A stretch of 64,000 nucleotides of DNA from Planctopirus ephydatiae. Its GTDB lineage: Bacteria; Planctomycetota; Planctomycetia; Planctomycetales; Planctomycetaceae. Location of the stretch: the NCBI RefSeq assembly GCF_007752345.1, contig NZ_CP036299.1:3249501-3313500 (forward strand), written 5' to 3'. Under the pieces are notes generated by a model. That model saw nothing but the letters and a program-made list of their open reading frames with translations. It had not been told where the DNA came from and did not search any database. Both the position numbers and the translations under genes were made by a program. This document shows positions 39,245-47,713 of the stretch, one piece after another (the first letter of the stretch is position 1; each line of letters begins with the position of its first letter).

Positions 39245-41422
39245 ATGAGCTTCTCCTCGTTGATCGCTCGCGTCAGGAACACCTGCCAGAATTGGCTGTT
39301 CCACGCGACCCATCGATGCAGCGAACTCTGGCCTTTCATTCACCAGTTATCTGACCGCTGGTCACAATTACCACTCGTTCAATCCCTGCGCAGGGCAATC
39401 ATTCAGCGCTGGTTTCCCAAGTACGAAATCAGCAACTCGAAACCATCCTCTCAAACCCTCAGTTCGACAGGAACTCTTCAATCTCAACCAACTCCCGAAC
39501 ACTGGGAATGGTTCACTTTTCCCGGGAGATTCTGGAAGGAAAACGTTCCAAAACTTGCGGGAGCCCGATTGATTCTCGCCGCTGGCTCCATTGCGAGATG
39601 GATCTGGAAAGGCTGCACATCGAGCCGTATGCGGCAAGCGATGGAGCTCTCAACGGAGCCGCTGACTTCCCCCAGGGATTCAGTCAACCCAGCAGCATCC
39701 TATCCGTGGCTCACATCTCGTTCGATGGAGCAGCGGATGTTGATTGCCAGCCTGGGTGCTCTGGTCGTGAGTGTGGTTTTGGCCGGGCGGTTGATCCAGC
39801 TCCAGGTTCTTGAGCAGGATGATTTTTCACGAACAGCCTCGGGACAGCGAATCTTTCGACAGACAGTCCCAGCCAGACCAGGGGATATTTTTGATTCTTC
39901 GGGGCGGATTCTTGCAACAACTGTCACCACACAAAGTTTTTATCTGGTTCCCAGCCTGATTGATGAACCAGATTCGTTCGCATCAAAAGTCGCGAGTGTT
40001 CTCCAGCTCGATCCACAAAAGCTCTCTCAAAAAATCAGGAACTCGTCGAAGTCTCAGTTTCTCTGGATTAAACGACGGCTGGACCCCAGCGAAGTCATAT
40101 CGATCCGCGAATTAAAATTACCGCGCGATCAATGGGGATTCCGCGAAGAATATCGCCGGGTCTATCCACAAGGACTAATTGCAGCCCATGTGCTGGGCTT
40201 ACGGAACATCGACGGGATCGGGCAGGGCGGCATCGAAGAATCTCAGGAATCGATTCTGGCTGGTCAACCTGGTTACGAGACCTTACTGAGAGATGCCCGG
40301 GGAAGAGTGCTTGAAATCGAGCCGACCTCGACCTTGCCGATGAGCCCGGGCGAATCTGTCACCCTCACGATTGATACTGTCATCCAGCTCCAGACCGAAC
40401 GTGTTCTGGATGAGGTCATGACTCAGTGGCAACCCAGCAGTGTCTGCGCTATTGCGATGGATCCCCACACAGGCGAAATCCTATCGATGGCTTCTAGACC
40501 CACTTTTGACCCCAATGAACCGGAGCTGGCCGGCAGTGATTCGTGGAAGAACCGGGCTATTGCCGATATCTACGAACCTGGATCGACGTTCAAACCTCTC
40601 ATTGTGGCTTATGGCCTCGAAGCGGGTCTGATTCAAAAAGACCAGGTCTTCGATTGCGAGCGTGGTCAGTATCGGATGGGACGACGAGTCTTGCATGATA
40701 CCCATGCCTATGGCTCATTGAGCCTGACAGATGTGCTCGTGAAATCCAGTAATATCGGCATGGCCAAAGTTGGTGAACTGCTGGGAAATGCAGAGCTTTT
40801 TGAGTCTGCACAACGTTTTGGAATTGGCCGCCGCACAGGCATTGAGTTAACCGGCGAATTACCAGGGCTGTTGCGACCGCTGTCTCTGTGGAACAGTTAC
40901 TCGACAGGCTCCATTCCTATGGGTCATGAACTGGCAGCGACTCCATTGCAGATGATCGCAGCCCACGCTGCGATCGCGAATGGTGGTGTCTGGCGCAGCC
41001 CGACAATCATCAAGGCCCCTCGCGAGAGCCGGACTCAAGTTTCCCAGCAGGTGATTTCCAGCGATGTCTCTCGATGGATGGTCAGTGAACCGCTGCGCGA
41101 AGTGGTTACTCGTGGAACTGGCAAAAAAGCTCAACTGGCAGATTACGAAGTGTTCGGCAAAACCGGTACAGCCCAGGTCTTATTGGCCTCTGGTGGCTAT
41201 TCTCACGGCAAGTATGTGAGTTCCTTCATTTGTGGTGCACCCATCGACAAGCCTCGGGCCATTGTCCTCGTGGTCGTCAACGAAGCCAGTGTGGGTGGTG
41301 AAGCCTTTGGTGGCAAAGTGGCTGCTCCTGCGGCTGCAGAAATTCTGAAACATACTTTAAGGCATCTTTCGAAAGATCTTCGCTGGGCAGCATCACCAGT
41401 AAAGAACCATCCCACCAGATAA
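39245..41422 (+). CDS. ftsI: FtsI/PBP2-type transpeptidase (class B penicillin-binding protein)
   Basis: The 725-residue class B PBP crosslinks peptidoglycan, most likely at the septum. It has an N-terminal membrane helix (MLIASLGALVVSVVLAGRLI near residues 165-184), a dimerisation domain with RPGDIFDSSGRILA, and the transpeptidase motifs SxxK (Ser447-Lys450 in GSTFKP), SxN (Ser501-Asn503) and KTG (Lys639-Gly641). No PASTA domain follows. The ~160 residues before the helix are unusually Trp- and Arg-rich and may be a long cytoplasmic tail or wrong start: ATG 39629, 39641 and 39725 are alternatives. It follows the FtsL-like gene by 68 bp. Confidence 0.9.
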   Translation: MSFSSLIARVRNTCQNWLFHATHRCSELWPFIHQLSDRWSQLPLVQSLRRAIIQRWFPKYEISNSKPSSQTLSSTGTLQSQPTPEHWEWFTFPGRFWKENVPKLAGARLILAAGSIARWIWKGCTSSRMRQAMELSTEPLTSPRDSVNPAASYPWLTSRSMEQRMLIASLGALVVSVVLAGRLIQLQVLEQDDFSRTASGQRIFRQTVPARPGDIFDSSGRILATTVTTQSFYLVPSLIDEPDSFASKVASVLQLDPQKLSQKIRNSSKSQFLWIKRRLDPSEVISIRELKLPRDQWGFREEYRRVYPQGLIAAHVLGLRNIDGIGQGGIEESQESILAGQPGYETLLRDARGRVLEIEPTSTLPMSPGESVTLTIDTVIQLQTERVLDEVMTQWQPSSVCAIAMDPHTGEILSMASRPTFDPNEPELAGSDSWKNRAIADIYEPGSTFKPLIVAYGLEAGLIQKDQVFDCERGQYRMGRRVLHDTHAYGSLSLTDVLVKSSNIGMAKVGELLGNAELFESAQRFGIGRRTGIELTGELPGLLRPLSLWNSYSTGSIPMGHELAATPLQMIAAHAAIANGGVWRSPTIIKAPRESRTQVSQQVISSDVSRWMVSEPLREVVTRGTGKKAQLADYEVFGKTGTAQVLLASGGYSHGKYVSSFICGAPIDKPRAIVLVVVNEASVGGEAFGGKVAAPAAAEILKHTLRHLSKDLRWAASPVKNHPTR

Positions 41423-41427
41423 GAGCT

Positions 41428-42759
41428 TTATGCAGGATTTCTGGGTGGGAAAGTCCATGTTCCCAGAGTCTGCCCATCCATCTGCAAGGCGGTTACCTGC
41501 AGTCGTTCGGAGGTGGCTTCCCCGAGAATCACGGTGGCTAACGGTAGATTGGGCGAACCTCCAATGAGCTGTGCCATCGCCTGACCATTCTCAGCCGGCA
41601 TGAATCGATGCTTGTGCGTATGCCCGCTGATGACCAGTTGGGCTTTCGCTTTCTCTAAATGCGGCAACCAGAACTTCTGCCCCTGCTCGCAGAATCGGGC
41701 GAACTCCATTTGACCTTCCACGGAATCTTTACGCCGATTTCCGAACAGCGGGATATGACAATGCACCACCAGATAAGGCGCACTCGCAATCTCTGGCTGA
41801 GTGAGCACTTTGGCCAGCCATGCCCCCTGAGCTTCACGATAAGGTTCGAATTGCGCTAAGCCTGCATACACAGGGTGACTGTCAGGTTTATCCTCACCAG
41901 TATCGAGACCAATTAAAGCCACTGGCCCGCATCGGAGTGCAAAACATCGCCCGAGGTGACTGTTCTCGGGCCGCGAAAGCATGCATTCTTCCAACCGGCG
42001 GGCCAGCACACCTCGCACATCATGATTGCCACTCACGAACATCACAGGCCGGGTGGTTGCATAAGCTCGGCCCGCTGGCTGCAACGTCTGATTGACCAAC
42101 TGTTTCTCGGAGCGAATATCGTTGAAAATGTCCCCATTCCAGACCATCAGCTCGGGCTGCAGTTCATCGACTTTACCGAGTGCGACGTTCAAGGTCTGAT
42201 CGACCTCGTGCGTATCGTTTATCACACACCAGCGGAAGTTCTTCGCATCTGGATCGGGTAACCGAAACTCGTAAATTTCACTGTATTCTGTCTCACCTCG
42301 CACGATCTTATAAGCATTCTGAAAATCAATCGGAGCAGCGGCTACCCGATAGTAAATCGTGGCGGCTTTAGGCAAACCTTCCAACCGGGCAGACAGCACG
42401 GGAGAATCCAATGAGTTGAGGCCATACCCTCCCGGTCTCACAATCTGGCCCAGTTCTTTCGTCGTCCCATACTCGACCCAGCCGGTCGCATTCCCGGAGA
42501 CTTGCCATACGACACTCATTCCGTCAGCTGCCGGACATTGCAGAACGGGAGCGCCCACAAGAATCCTGGGTGGTGACGTTGCAGTGGCATCGGCGTTCGA
42601 TGGCGGTTGATTCTCAGCTGCATGAACTTCATGCGTCATCGTCAAGACGTCAGTAGACACGATTCCCGCTGTCGCGATGGCACCGATCGACAGCCCTTCG
42701 AGAAACACGCGGCGATTGACATTGAAACTGCTCGATGTTGGTAATTGAGAAGCGTCCAT
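41428..42759 (-). CDS. Tat-exported metallophosphoesterase
   Basis: The 443-residue protein has a twin-arginine signal (NRRVFLEGLSIGAIATAGI), an N-terminal Fn3-like domain as in purple acid phosphatases (MSVVWQVSGNATGWVEYGTT), and the calcineurin-like core: INDTHEVD, WNGDIFND, SGNHDVRG, VHCHIPLF and ISGHTHKHRF, which supply the dinuclear metal ligands. It probably hydrolyses phosphate esters outside the cytoplasm. ATG 42759 was chosen because GAGGCACGACTC lies upstream and the Tat motif then starts near residue 16. It abuts the ftsI gene convergently with only 5 bp between stops. Confidence 0.9.
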   Translation of the reverse strand: MDASQLPTSSSFNVNRRVFLEGLSIGAIATAGIVSTDVLTMTHEVHAAENQPPSNADATATSPPRILVGAPVLQCPAADGMSVVWQVSGNATGWVEYGTTKELGQIVRPGGYGLNSLDSPVLSARLEGLPKAATIYYRVAAAPIDFQNAYKIVRGETEYSEIYEFRLPDPDAKNFRWCVINDTHEVDQTLNVALGKVDELQPELMVWNGDIFNDIRSEKQLVNQTLQPAGRAYATTRPVMFVSGNHDVRGVLARRLEECMLSRPENSHLGRCFALRCGPVALIGLDTGEDKPDSHPVYAGLAQFEPYREAQGAWLAKVLTQPEIASAPYLVVHCHIPLFGNRRKDSVEGQMEFARFCEQGQKFWLPHLEKAKAQLVISGHTHKHRFMPAENGQAMAQLIGGSPNLPLATVILGEATSERLQVTALQMDGQTLGTWTFPPRNPA

Positions 42760-42968
42760 GAGTCGTGCCTCGCCTGTTTGGTGAATCAATCGGCTTGCCA
42801 AAATGCACACGCTATCATGACGCAACAGTATCGACACGGTCAATTCCCGTGACCAGCCTCTGGAAAAGTCACTGAAAAAAATGGGATCTTTCCTGTGGCA
42901 AGAGCATCACGAAGGGCGTATTTGTGACAATCAATCACAGGGAAAAAACTTTCAGAGAGACAACCGCC

Positions 42969-44225
42969 ATGATCTCCGATAGGCAACAGATGACGATCAA
43001 GCAAATGCAGAATTCAAATAGGGCGCAGAAGTCTCATCGTGCTCGAAAGCGGTCTCTGCTTTCCGTTCGAAGAAGCCGTACTGCCATCATGCGATCCAGC
43101 CAAACGAGCATTTGGCAACCAAATCTCATGCGGCTGGCTGCACTATGTGTGCTCCTGAGCCTCTTTGCATCTGCTGAGTTCAATGTGGTCCATGCAGGCG
43201 AAGTCAAAACAATCCTTGGATCAGGCAAAGATGGATTCAATGGCGATCAGCAGCCATTCCGGGAGACCAACAGTGGCCAACCGTTTGGACTGGTGATTGG
43301 CCCGGATGGCGCTTTGTATTTCTGTGAATATACAGGTCATATCATTCGCCGCCTCGATCTGGAAAAGCAGACGGTGACGACCATTGCCGGGACTCCAGGC
43401 AAAAAAGGATTTGCCGGTGATGGCGGCCCGGCGACAAAGGCCTTGATGAACGAACCACATGAACTCCGTTTCACTCCCGCAGGGGATATCGTCATTGCCG
43501 ATATGCGCACGCATACCATCCGCAAGATTGATGGCAAAACGGGCATGATTTCCACGCTGGCAGGCACAGGAACCGCCGGATTCAGTGGTGATGGTGGGCC
43601 AGCCGAAAAAGCTCAATTGAATATGCCACATTCCATTCAAATCGATCCAGCTGGCGATCTGTTGATCTGCGATACCGGGAACCATCGTGTTCGCAAGGTC
43701 GATATGAAAACGGGCCTGATCTCGACCGCTTACGGAACCGGCGAAAAGAAACCTGCCAAAGATGGTGATCCGCAGGTGGGCACACCCCTCAATGGCCCGC
43801 GCAGTATCGATTTCACTCCCGACGGAGACATGATTCTCGCGCTACGCGAAGGGAACGCGGTCTATCGTTTTCCCAAGGGAGAAGCCAAACTCGTCCACAT
43901 CGCCGGTGTGGGTGGTAAGCCATCTTTAGTCGGTGATGGGATTGATGCCCGCAAAGCCATTCTCGGTGCCCCCAAGGGAGCGGCTGTCGATGTTAATGGC
44001 GACATTTATCTCGCCGATACCGAAACACACACGATTCGCGTGATTCGAGCGAAGACCGGCCTGATTGAAACAGTTATCGGTGATGGCAAAGCCGGTGATG
44101 GCCCGGACGGAGATGCAAAGACCTGCCGCCTCAACCGGCCCCATGGTGTGTTCATTACCAAAGAGGGTTTGCTGCTGGTCGGTGACAGTTCGAACAATAA
44201 GATTCGTGTCCTCCCATTACGTTAA
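42969..44225 (+). CDS. Exported NHL-repeat beta-propeller protein
   Basis: The protein carries about six NHL-type repeats, with the recurring pattern GDGGPA-x-x-A-x-L and D-x-x-N-H-x-I-R-x-I, e.g. GFAGDGGPATKALMNEP and ISTLAGTGTAGFSGDGGP. The repeats are strong and cover residues about 90 onward, forming a propeller. A signal peptide (LMRLAALCVLLSLFASAEF) follows a long basic N-terminal stretch, so the true start is uncertain: GTG 42924, ATG 42969, ATG 43089 or ATG 43128 all fit. I used 42969 because AGAGA lies ten bases upstream. Confidence 0.85.
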   Translation: MISDRQQMTIKQMQNSNRAQKSHRARKRSLLSVRRSRTAIMRSSQTSIWQPNLMRLAALCVLLSLFASAEFNVVHAGEVKTILGSGKDGFNGDQQPFRETNSGQPFGLVIGPDGALYFCEYTGHIIRRLDLEKQTVTTIAGTPGKKGFAGDGGPATKALMNEPHELRFTPAGDIVIADMRTHTIRKIDGKTGMISTLAGTGTAGFSGDGGPAEKAQLNMPHSIQIDPAGDLLICDTGNHRVRKVDMKTGLISTAYGTGEKKPAKDGDPQVGTPLNGPRSIDFTPDGDMILALREGNAVYRFPKGEAKLVHIAGVGGKPSLVGDGIDARKAILGAPKGAAVDVNGDIYLADTETHTIRVIRAKTGLIETVIGDGKAGDGPDGDAKTCRLNRPHGVFITKEGLLLVGDSSNNKIRVLPLR

Positions 44226-44267
44226 AGCAGCAGGTGAGTCTTCTCAGAAAAGAATACCAGTCTGTTT

Positions 44268-45362
44268 TTACAGAATGAGCATGCAGTCGCCGTAACTGAG
44301 GAAGCGATATCGCTGTTCGACGGCCTCTTGGTAGGCCTGCATCGTCAGGTCATAGCCTGCCATGGCGCAGACCAGCATTAACAGCGTCGATTTGGGAACA
44401 TGAAAGTTCGTCAGTAGAGCCTCCACCTGCAGAAACTCACAAGGTGGCCTGAGGAAGAGATTCGTTTCGCCCTGCCAAGGTAAACCCACACCCACTTTTC
44501 TCGCAGCCGATTCCAAGGTTCGCGCGGAGGTTGTCCCAATTGCCAGGACCTTCCCTCCCTGAGATCTTGTGGATTGGATTTTTCGTGCCACGTCTTCAGA
44601 CAGCTCGCAGGTTTCTGTATGCATCTTATGCTCGGCGATCCGCTCACTGCTGACGGGGCGGAATGTCCCCATGCCGACATGCAGCGTGACTTCCGCAAAT
44701 TTCGCTCCGGAAGCAGCACATCGATCTCTCAGTGCAGGAGTAAAATGCAGTCCAGCGGTAGGTGCTGCGACCGAGCCTTGAGGCCCGGAAAAAATCGTCT
44801 GATAGCGGACCCGATCTTCCACCTCTTCGTCATCTCTATGAATGTAGGGTGGCAGAGGCATGCTTCCATATTGCTCAAGCAGATCCCAGGTAGAAACTTG
44901 ACTCTGAGGACATGCTTTCCAGATGCCACCCTCTCCACGTTCGATCAACTGCAATTGAAGGTCGGGGTGCTGACGACTTTCTGTACTTTCGACATGAGTG
45001 GCTGGAACAGGAATCGTGATCCACTCCCCAGATTGAAGTCGTCCGCGAGTCTGCCCGATGATCTGCCACTCTCCGGAGGTTGTTACTCCCAGAAAAAGTC
45101 CTTCCCATTTGCCGCTAGTGGAAGCTCTCACACCCTGTAATCGGGCAGGTACGACTTTGCTGTTGTTGACCACAATCAGATCGTGGGGTTTAAGGAACAG
45201 CGGCAGCTCTTTAATGAACCGATGCTCGATCATGCCTTTCGAACGATGTATGACCAGCATGCGAGAGGCGTCTCGCTCGGGCAAAGGATGCTGTGCAATC
45301 AGTTCCGGAGGAAGTTCATAATCGTAAGTCGAAAGTGACTCAAAATCTGGGGAGGACGACAT
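44268..45362 (-). CDS. queA: tRNA preQ1(34) S-adenosylmethionine ribosyltransferase-isomerase
   Basis: The 364-residue enzyme transfers the ribose of SAM to preQ1 at tRNA position 34 to give epoxyqueuosine. It shows the QueA features LSTYDYELPPELIAQHPLP near the start, DLIVVNNSKVVPARLQG, TAGLHFTPALRDR, HVGMGTFRPV and the closing HVPKSTLLMLVCAMAGYD. ATG 45362 was chosen since GGAGAAAGC lies directly upstream and a further 18 codons of frame have no family match. No other queuosine gene is visible nearby. Confidence 0.95.
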   Translation of the reverse strand: MSSSPDFESLSTYDYELPPELIAQHPLPERDASRMLVIHRSKGMIEHRFIKELPLFLKPHDLIVVNNSKVVPARLQGVRASTSGKWEGLFLGVTTSGEWQIIGQTRGRLQSGEWITIPVPATHVESTESRQHPDLQLQLIERGEGGIWKACPQSQVSTWDLLEQYGSMPLPPYIHRDDEEVEDRVRYQTIFSGPQGSVAAPTAGLHFTPALRDRCAASGAKFAEVTLHVGMGTFRPVSSERIAEHKMHTETCELSEDVARKIQSTRSQGGKVLAIGTTSARTLESAARKVGVGLPWQGETNLFLRPPCEFLQVEALLTNFHVPKSTLLMLVCAMAGYDLTMQAYQEAVEQRYRFLSYGDCMLIL

Positions 45363-45544
45363 GCTTTCTCCGATAGACTGCGAGTGCCAGGCCTTGATTC
45401 GCACTCCTTGAATCATTGATGCTACATTGAAGTTCTCGATATGTCTGGCGAACAGAGCCCAGAGTTGCTTTGGCAGGAACAGAAATTCCTGAAAACGGCT
45501 AGTATCGACAGAAATCGAAAGACGTTTTGACGAATGCGAACTGC

Positions 45545-46711
45545 ATGACCCACAGCCCTCGCCCTCGAATTCTGATGATCATCACGGAACTTGACCGGGG
45601 TGGTGCCGAGCAACAGTTCGTGCAACTGGCCATCGGCTTACTGCACAAAGGCTGGGAGGTGCGGGTAGTTTGCCTAGGGCCACGGGCCGAGCTTTGCGAT
45701 CAACTCGAAGAGCAGGGGATTGTTCCTCGCTGTCTGGGTGCCAGGAGCGTCTGGTCAACGCTGTCCGTTCTCAAGCAGTTGGTTGAGAATATCCGCAGCT
45801 TTCAGCCAGAAATTATTCAGACATATCTGTTCCATGCCAATATTCTGGGGCGTCTGGCGGCTTTCAGAGCAGGGCGATCAATTGTCGTTTGCGGTCTACG
45901 AGTCGCAGAGCGGCAAGCCCATTGGCATGGCTGGGTCGAATGGCTCACAGCTTCGCTGGTGACTCGATGGGTTTGTGTCAGTGAGGGCGTCCGTCAACAC
46001 GCTGCGAAAAACTGGAAGCTCGACCAGACAAGGCTCGTTGTCATTCCCAATGGAATTGACATCGACCGCTGGAAAAACGCCATCCCATTCACCAGAGCAG
46101 ATCTCGACCTCCCCGCCGATGCTATCATGCTCTTTTCTGCTGGGAGGCTGGATGTGCAGAAGGGGATGGACACATTGCTCAAGGCGTTTGGAAAAGTGGC
46201 CCCTGAATGGCCCAGTCTTCATCTGGTGATTGCTGGTGAAGGACCGCTAAGAAGAGAGCTCGAACTTCACAAAGGTACTCAAGGTCCAGCCAGTGGTCGG
46301 GTCCATTTTCTTGGCCAGAGAAATGACATTCCTCGCCTGATGGCCACTTGCGATCTTTTCGTGCTGGCATCGCGCTGGGAGGGAATGCCCAATGCACTGC
46401 TCGAAGCAATGGCCACCGGCAAGCCCTGTGTGGCCACCAACGCCGAAGGGAGTTCAGAACTCCTCGGGTATGGCCAGCGGGGCGAACATAGCCAGCGGGG
46501 CTGGCTGGTCCCCGTCGATGATTCACTGGCTCTGGCGGCCGCCATTGATGAGGCGCTCAGCAGCGAGTCTCGATGCACCGACCTCGCAAACTCGGCGCAA
46601 GCATATATTGAAAAACAGCTTACAACACAGGCGATGATTTCTGCCTACAATTTTTTGTACGGGCAATTGCTGGAAGTGAGCCCACCAGCACTCTCAACGT
46701 CGATCAACTGA
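45545..46711 (+). CDS. GT4-family glycosyltransferase
   Basis: The 388-residue product has a Rossmann-type N-terminal half (RILMIITELDRGGAEQQFVQ) and the GT4 C-terminal signature with the E-x7-E site: LFVLASRWEGMPNALLEAMATGKPCVAT. It transfers a sugar from an NDP-sugar to a lipid or polysaccharide acceptor, probably in the envelope. The gene may start at ATG 45545 or at an upstream TTG (45527). It lies between the divergent queA and the mraZ gene and has no polysaccharide cluster partners. Confidence 0.88.
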   Translation: MTHSPRPRILMIITELDRGGAEQQFVQLAIGLLHKGWEVRVVCLGPRAELCDQLEEQGIVPRCLGARSVWSTLSVLKQLVENIRSFQPEIIQTYLFHANILGRLAAFRAGRSIVVCGLRVAERQAHWHGWVEWLTASLVTRWVCVSEGVRQHAAKNWKLDQTRLVVIPNGIDIDRWKNAIPFTRADLDLPADAIMLFSAGRLDVQKGMDTLLKAFGKVAPEWPSLHLVIAGEGPLRRELELHKGTQGPASGRVHFLGQRNDIPRLMATCDLFVLASRWEGMPNALLEAMATGKPCVATNAEGSSELLGYGQRGEHSQRGWLVPVDDSLALAAAIDEALSSESRCTDLANSAQAYIEKQLTTQAMISAYNFLYGQLLEVSPPALSTSIN

Positions 46712-46838
46712 AAATTTTTTCCACGACCGAATCGCTTTGTGCATAACGAGCTACGGCGACAGAGAACATCATCAGGCCCTTCCGGCCTCGAGCTGAACTT
46801 GCACGATGGTGACGGATTGATATTCTGCGGGGACTTTG

Positions 46839-46862
46839 TGGGAGATTGTGGGAAGGAATGGG
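46839..46862 (+). promoter_or_regulatory. Three TGGG repeats at 10-bp spacing upstream of mraZ (MraZ operator)
   Basis: TGGG begins at exactly 46839, 46849 and 46859, about 60-80 bp before the mraZ start. In other bacteria MraZ binds direct TGGGN repeats separated by five bases, the same spacing, and represses or tunes its own promoter. A fourth TGGG lies at 46913, close to the start codon, at a different spacing. A TTGACG hexamer at 46888 may be the -35 element, but no clear -10 was seen. Confidence 0.8.
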
Positions 46863-46921
46863 GAAACATATCCCTTCTTGAAATCTCTTGACGTTGCCTT
46901 GTAACTAGCGACTGGGTCAAG

Positions 46922-47371
46922 ATGCCGCTGACGGGTACCTACCTGCGAATTCTCGACGAGAAGCAGCGTGTGGGCCTCCCCAAGCGACTACGCGAAGACT
47001 TGGGTTGCCTCGAGTGTAATCATCTGTACATCGCACCCGGGACTCAAAAATCACTGGTACTCTACTCTCCGGAAGGTTTCAATTGCCTGTCGGAAACATT
47101 AAGTTCCAGAGGTTTTCCTGGGGGTGACCAAACGTATTTGCGGTTGTTTTACTCTTCTGCGGAGAGGGTCGATTTAGATAATCAAGGACGATTCCGAATA
47201 CCGGATCGGCTGTCCACCCACGCTTTGCTCGATAAAGAAATCTATCTGCTGGGCGTGAATGACCATGTCGAAATCTGGGATCGGGAGCATTGGGATCGGT
47301 ATACGAGAACGTTTTCCCCACAGTTTGATCAGCTCTCCTCTCCGGGGAACTCCTGGCAGATTGCGGGCTGA
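46922..47371 (+). CDS. mraZ: MraZ transcriptional regulator of division and cell wall genes
   Basis: The 149-residue protein has two SpoVT/AbrB-like MraZ domains: LRILDEKQRVGLPKRLRED in the first half and VDLDNQGRFRIPDRLSTH in the second, followed by VNDHVEIWDREHWDRY near the end. The D-x-K/N-x-R-x-x-x-P cores are intact. In most bacteria mraZ heads the dcw cluster before mraW; here the next gene is far away and on the other strand, so mraZ stands alone. Three TGGG repeats upstream look like its binding site. Its likely targets, ftsL/ftsI-type genes, lie about 6-8 kb upstream in this window. Confidence 0.92.
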   Translation: MPLTGTYLRILDEKQRVGLPKRLREDLGCLECNHLYIAPGTQKSLVLYSPEGFNCLSETLSSRGFPGGDQTYLRLFYSSAERVDLDNQGRFRIPDRLSTHALLDKEIYLLGVNDHVEIWDREHWDRYTRTFSPQFDQLSSPGNSWQIAG

Positions 47372-47713
47372 GCGGTGTGAATTCTTTGTTCAACAAGTCT
47401 GCTGGTTTGGAGAACAGGGGAGCTTTGAGTAGATTTGACTGAGTTCTTCCCGCTGGCTTACCGGGCTTCGCGGAAATGCCTGACTGAGAACGGAATCTCA
47501 GCAGGGGCGTTCGCTGCAGAGGAGTTGAGTGATCGACTCTGACATGAAGTGAAAAGCTGCTCGCTGCAGAATGTGGCAAGATGTCACAGGCAGCTGGCAG
47601 ACGCCAATAGAACAGATTGCCGGTCGCAGGTGGCAGCCCGCGACCGGCAGTTTTTTTGATTGTACCCTGATGTTTGCCTGTAGAAATTCCTCACAAGGAA
47701 AATCTCAGAAGCG
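47372..47713. other. Intergenic region after mraZ ending in a terminator
   Basis: About 340 bp. The only clear structure is the terminator at 47618-47657; 247 bp separate it from mraZ, which is long for a 3' end, so an untranslated RNA is possible. No coding frame with family character was seen. Confidence 0.45.
47618..47657 (+). terminator. Rho-independent terminator downstream of mraZ
   Basis: A 10-bp stem TGCCGGTCGC / GCGACCGGCA with a 12-base loop, followed by seven T. It ends transcription from mraZ or from an unidentified small RNA in the gap. Confidence 0.85.

Noticed and set aside
47079-47579. Minus-strand 166-codon frame over mraZ
   Set aside because: Antisense to both MraZ domains, with no family resemblance.
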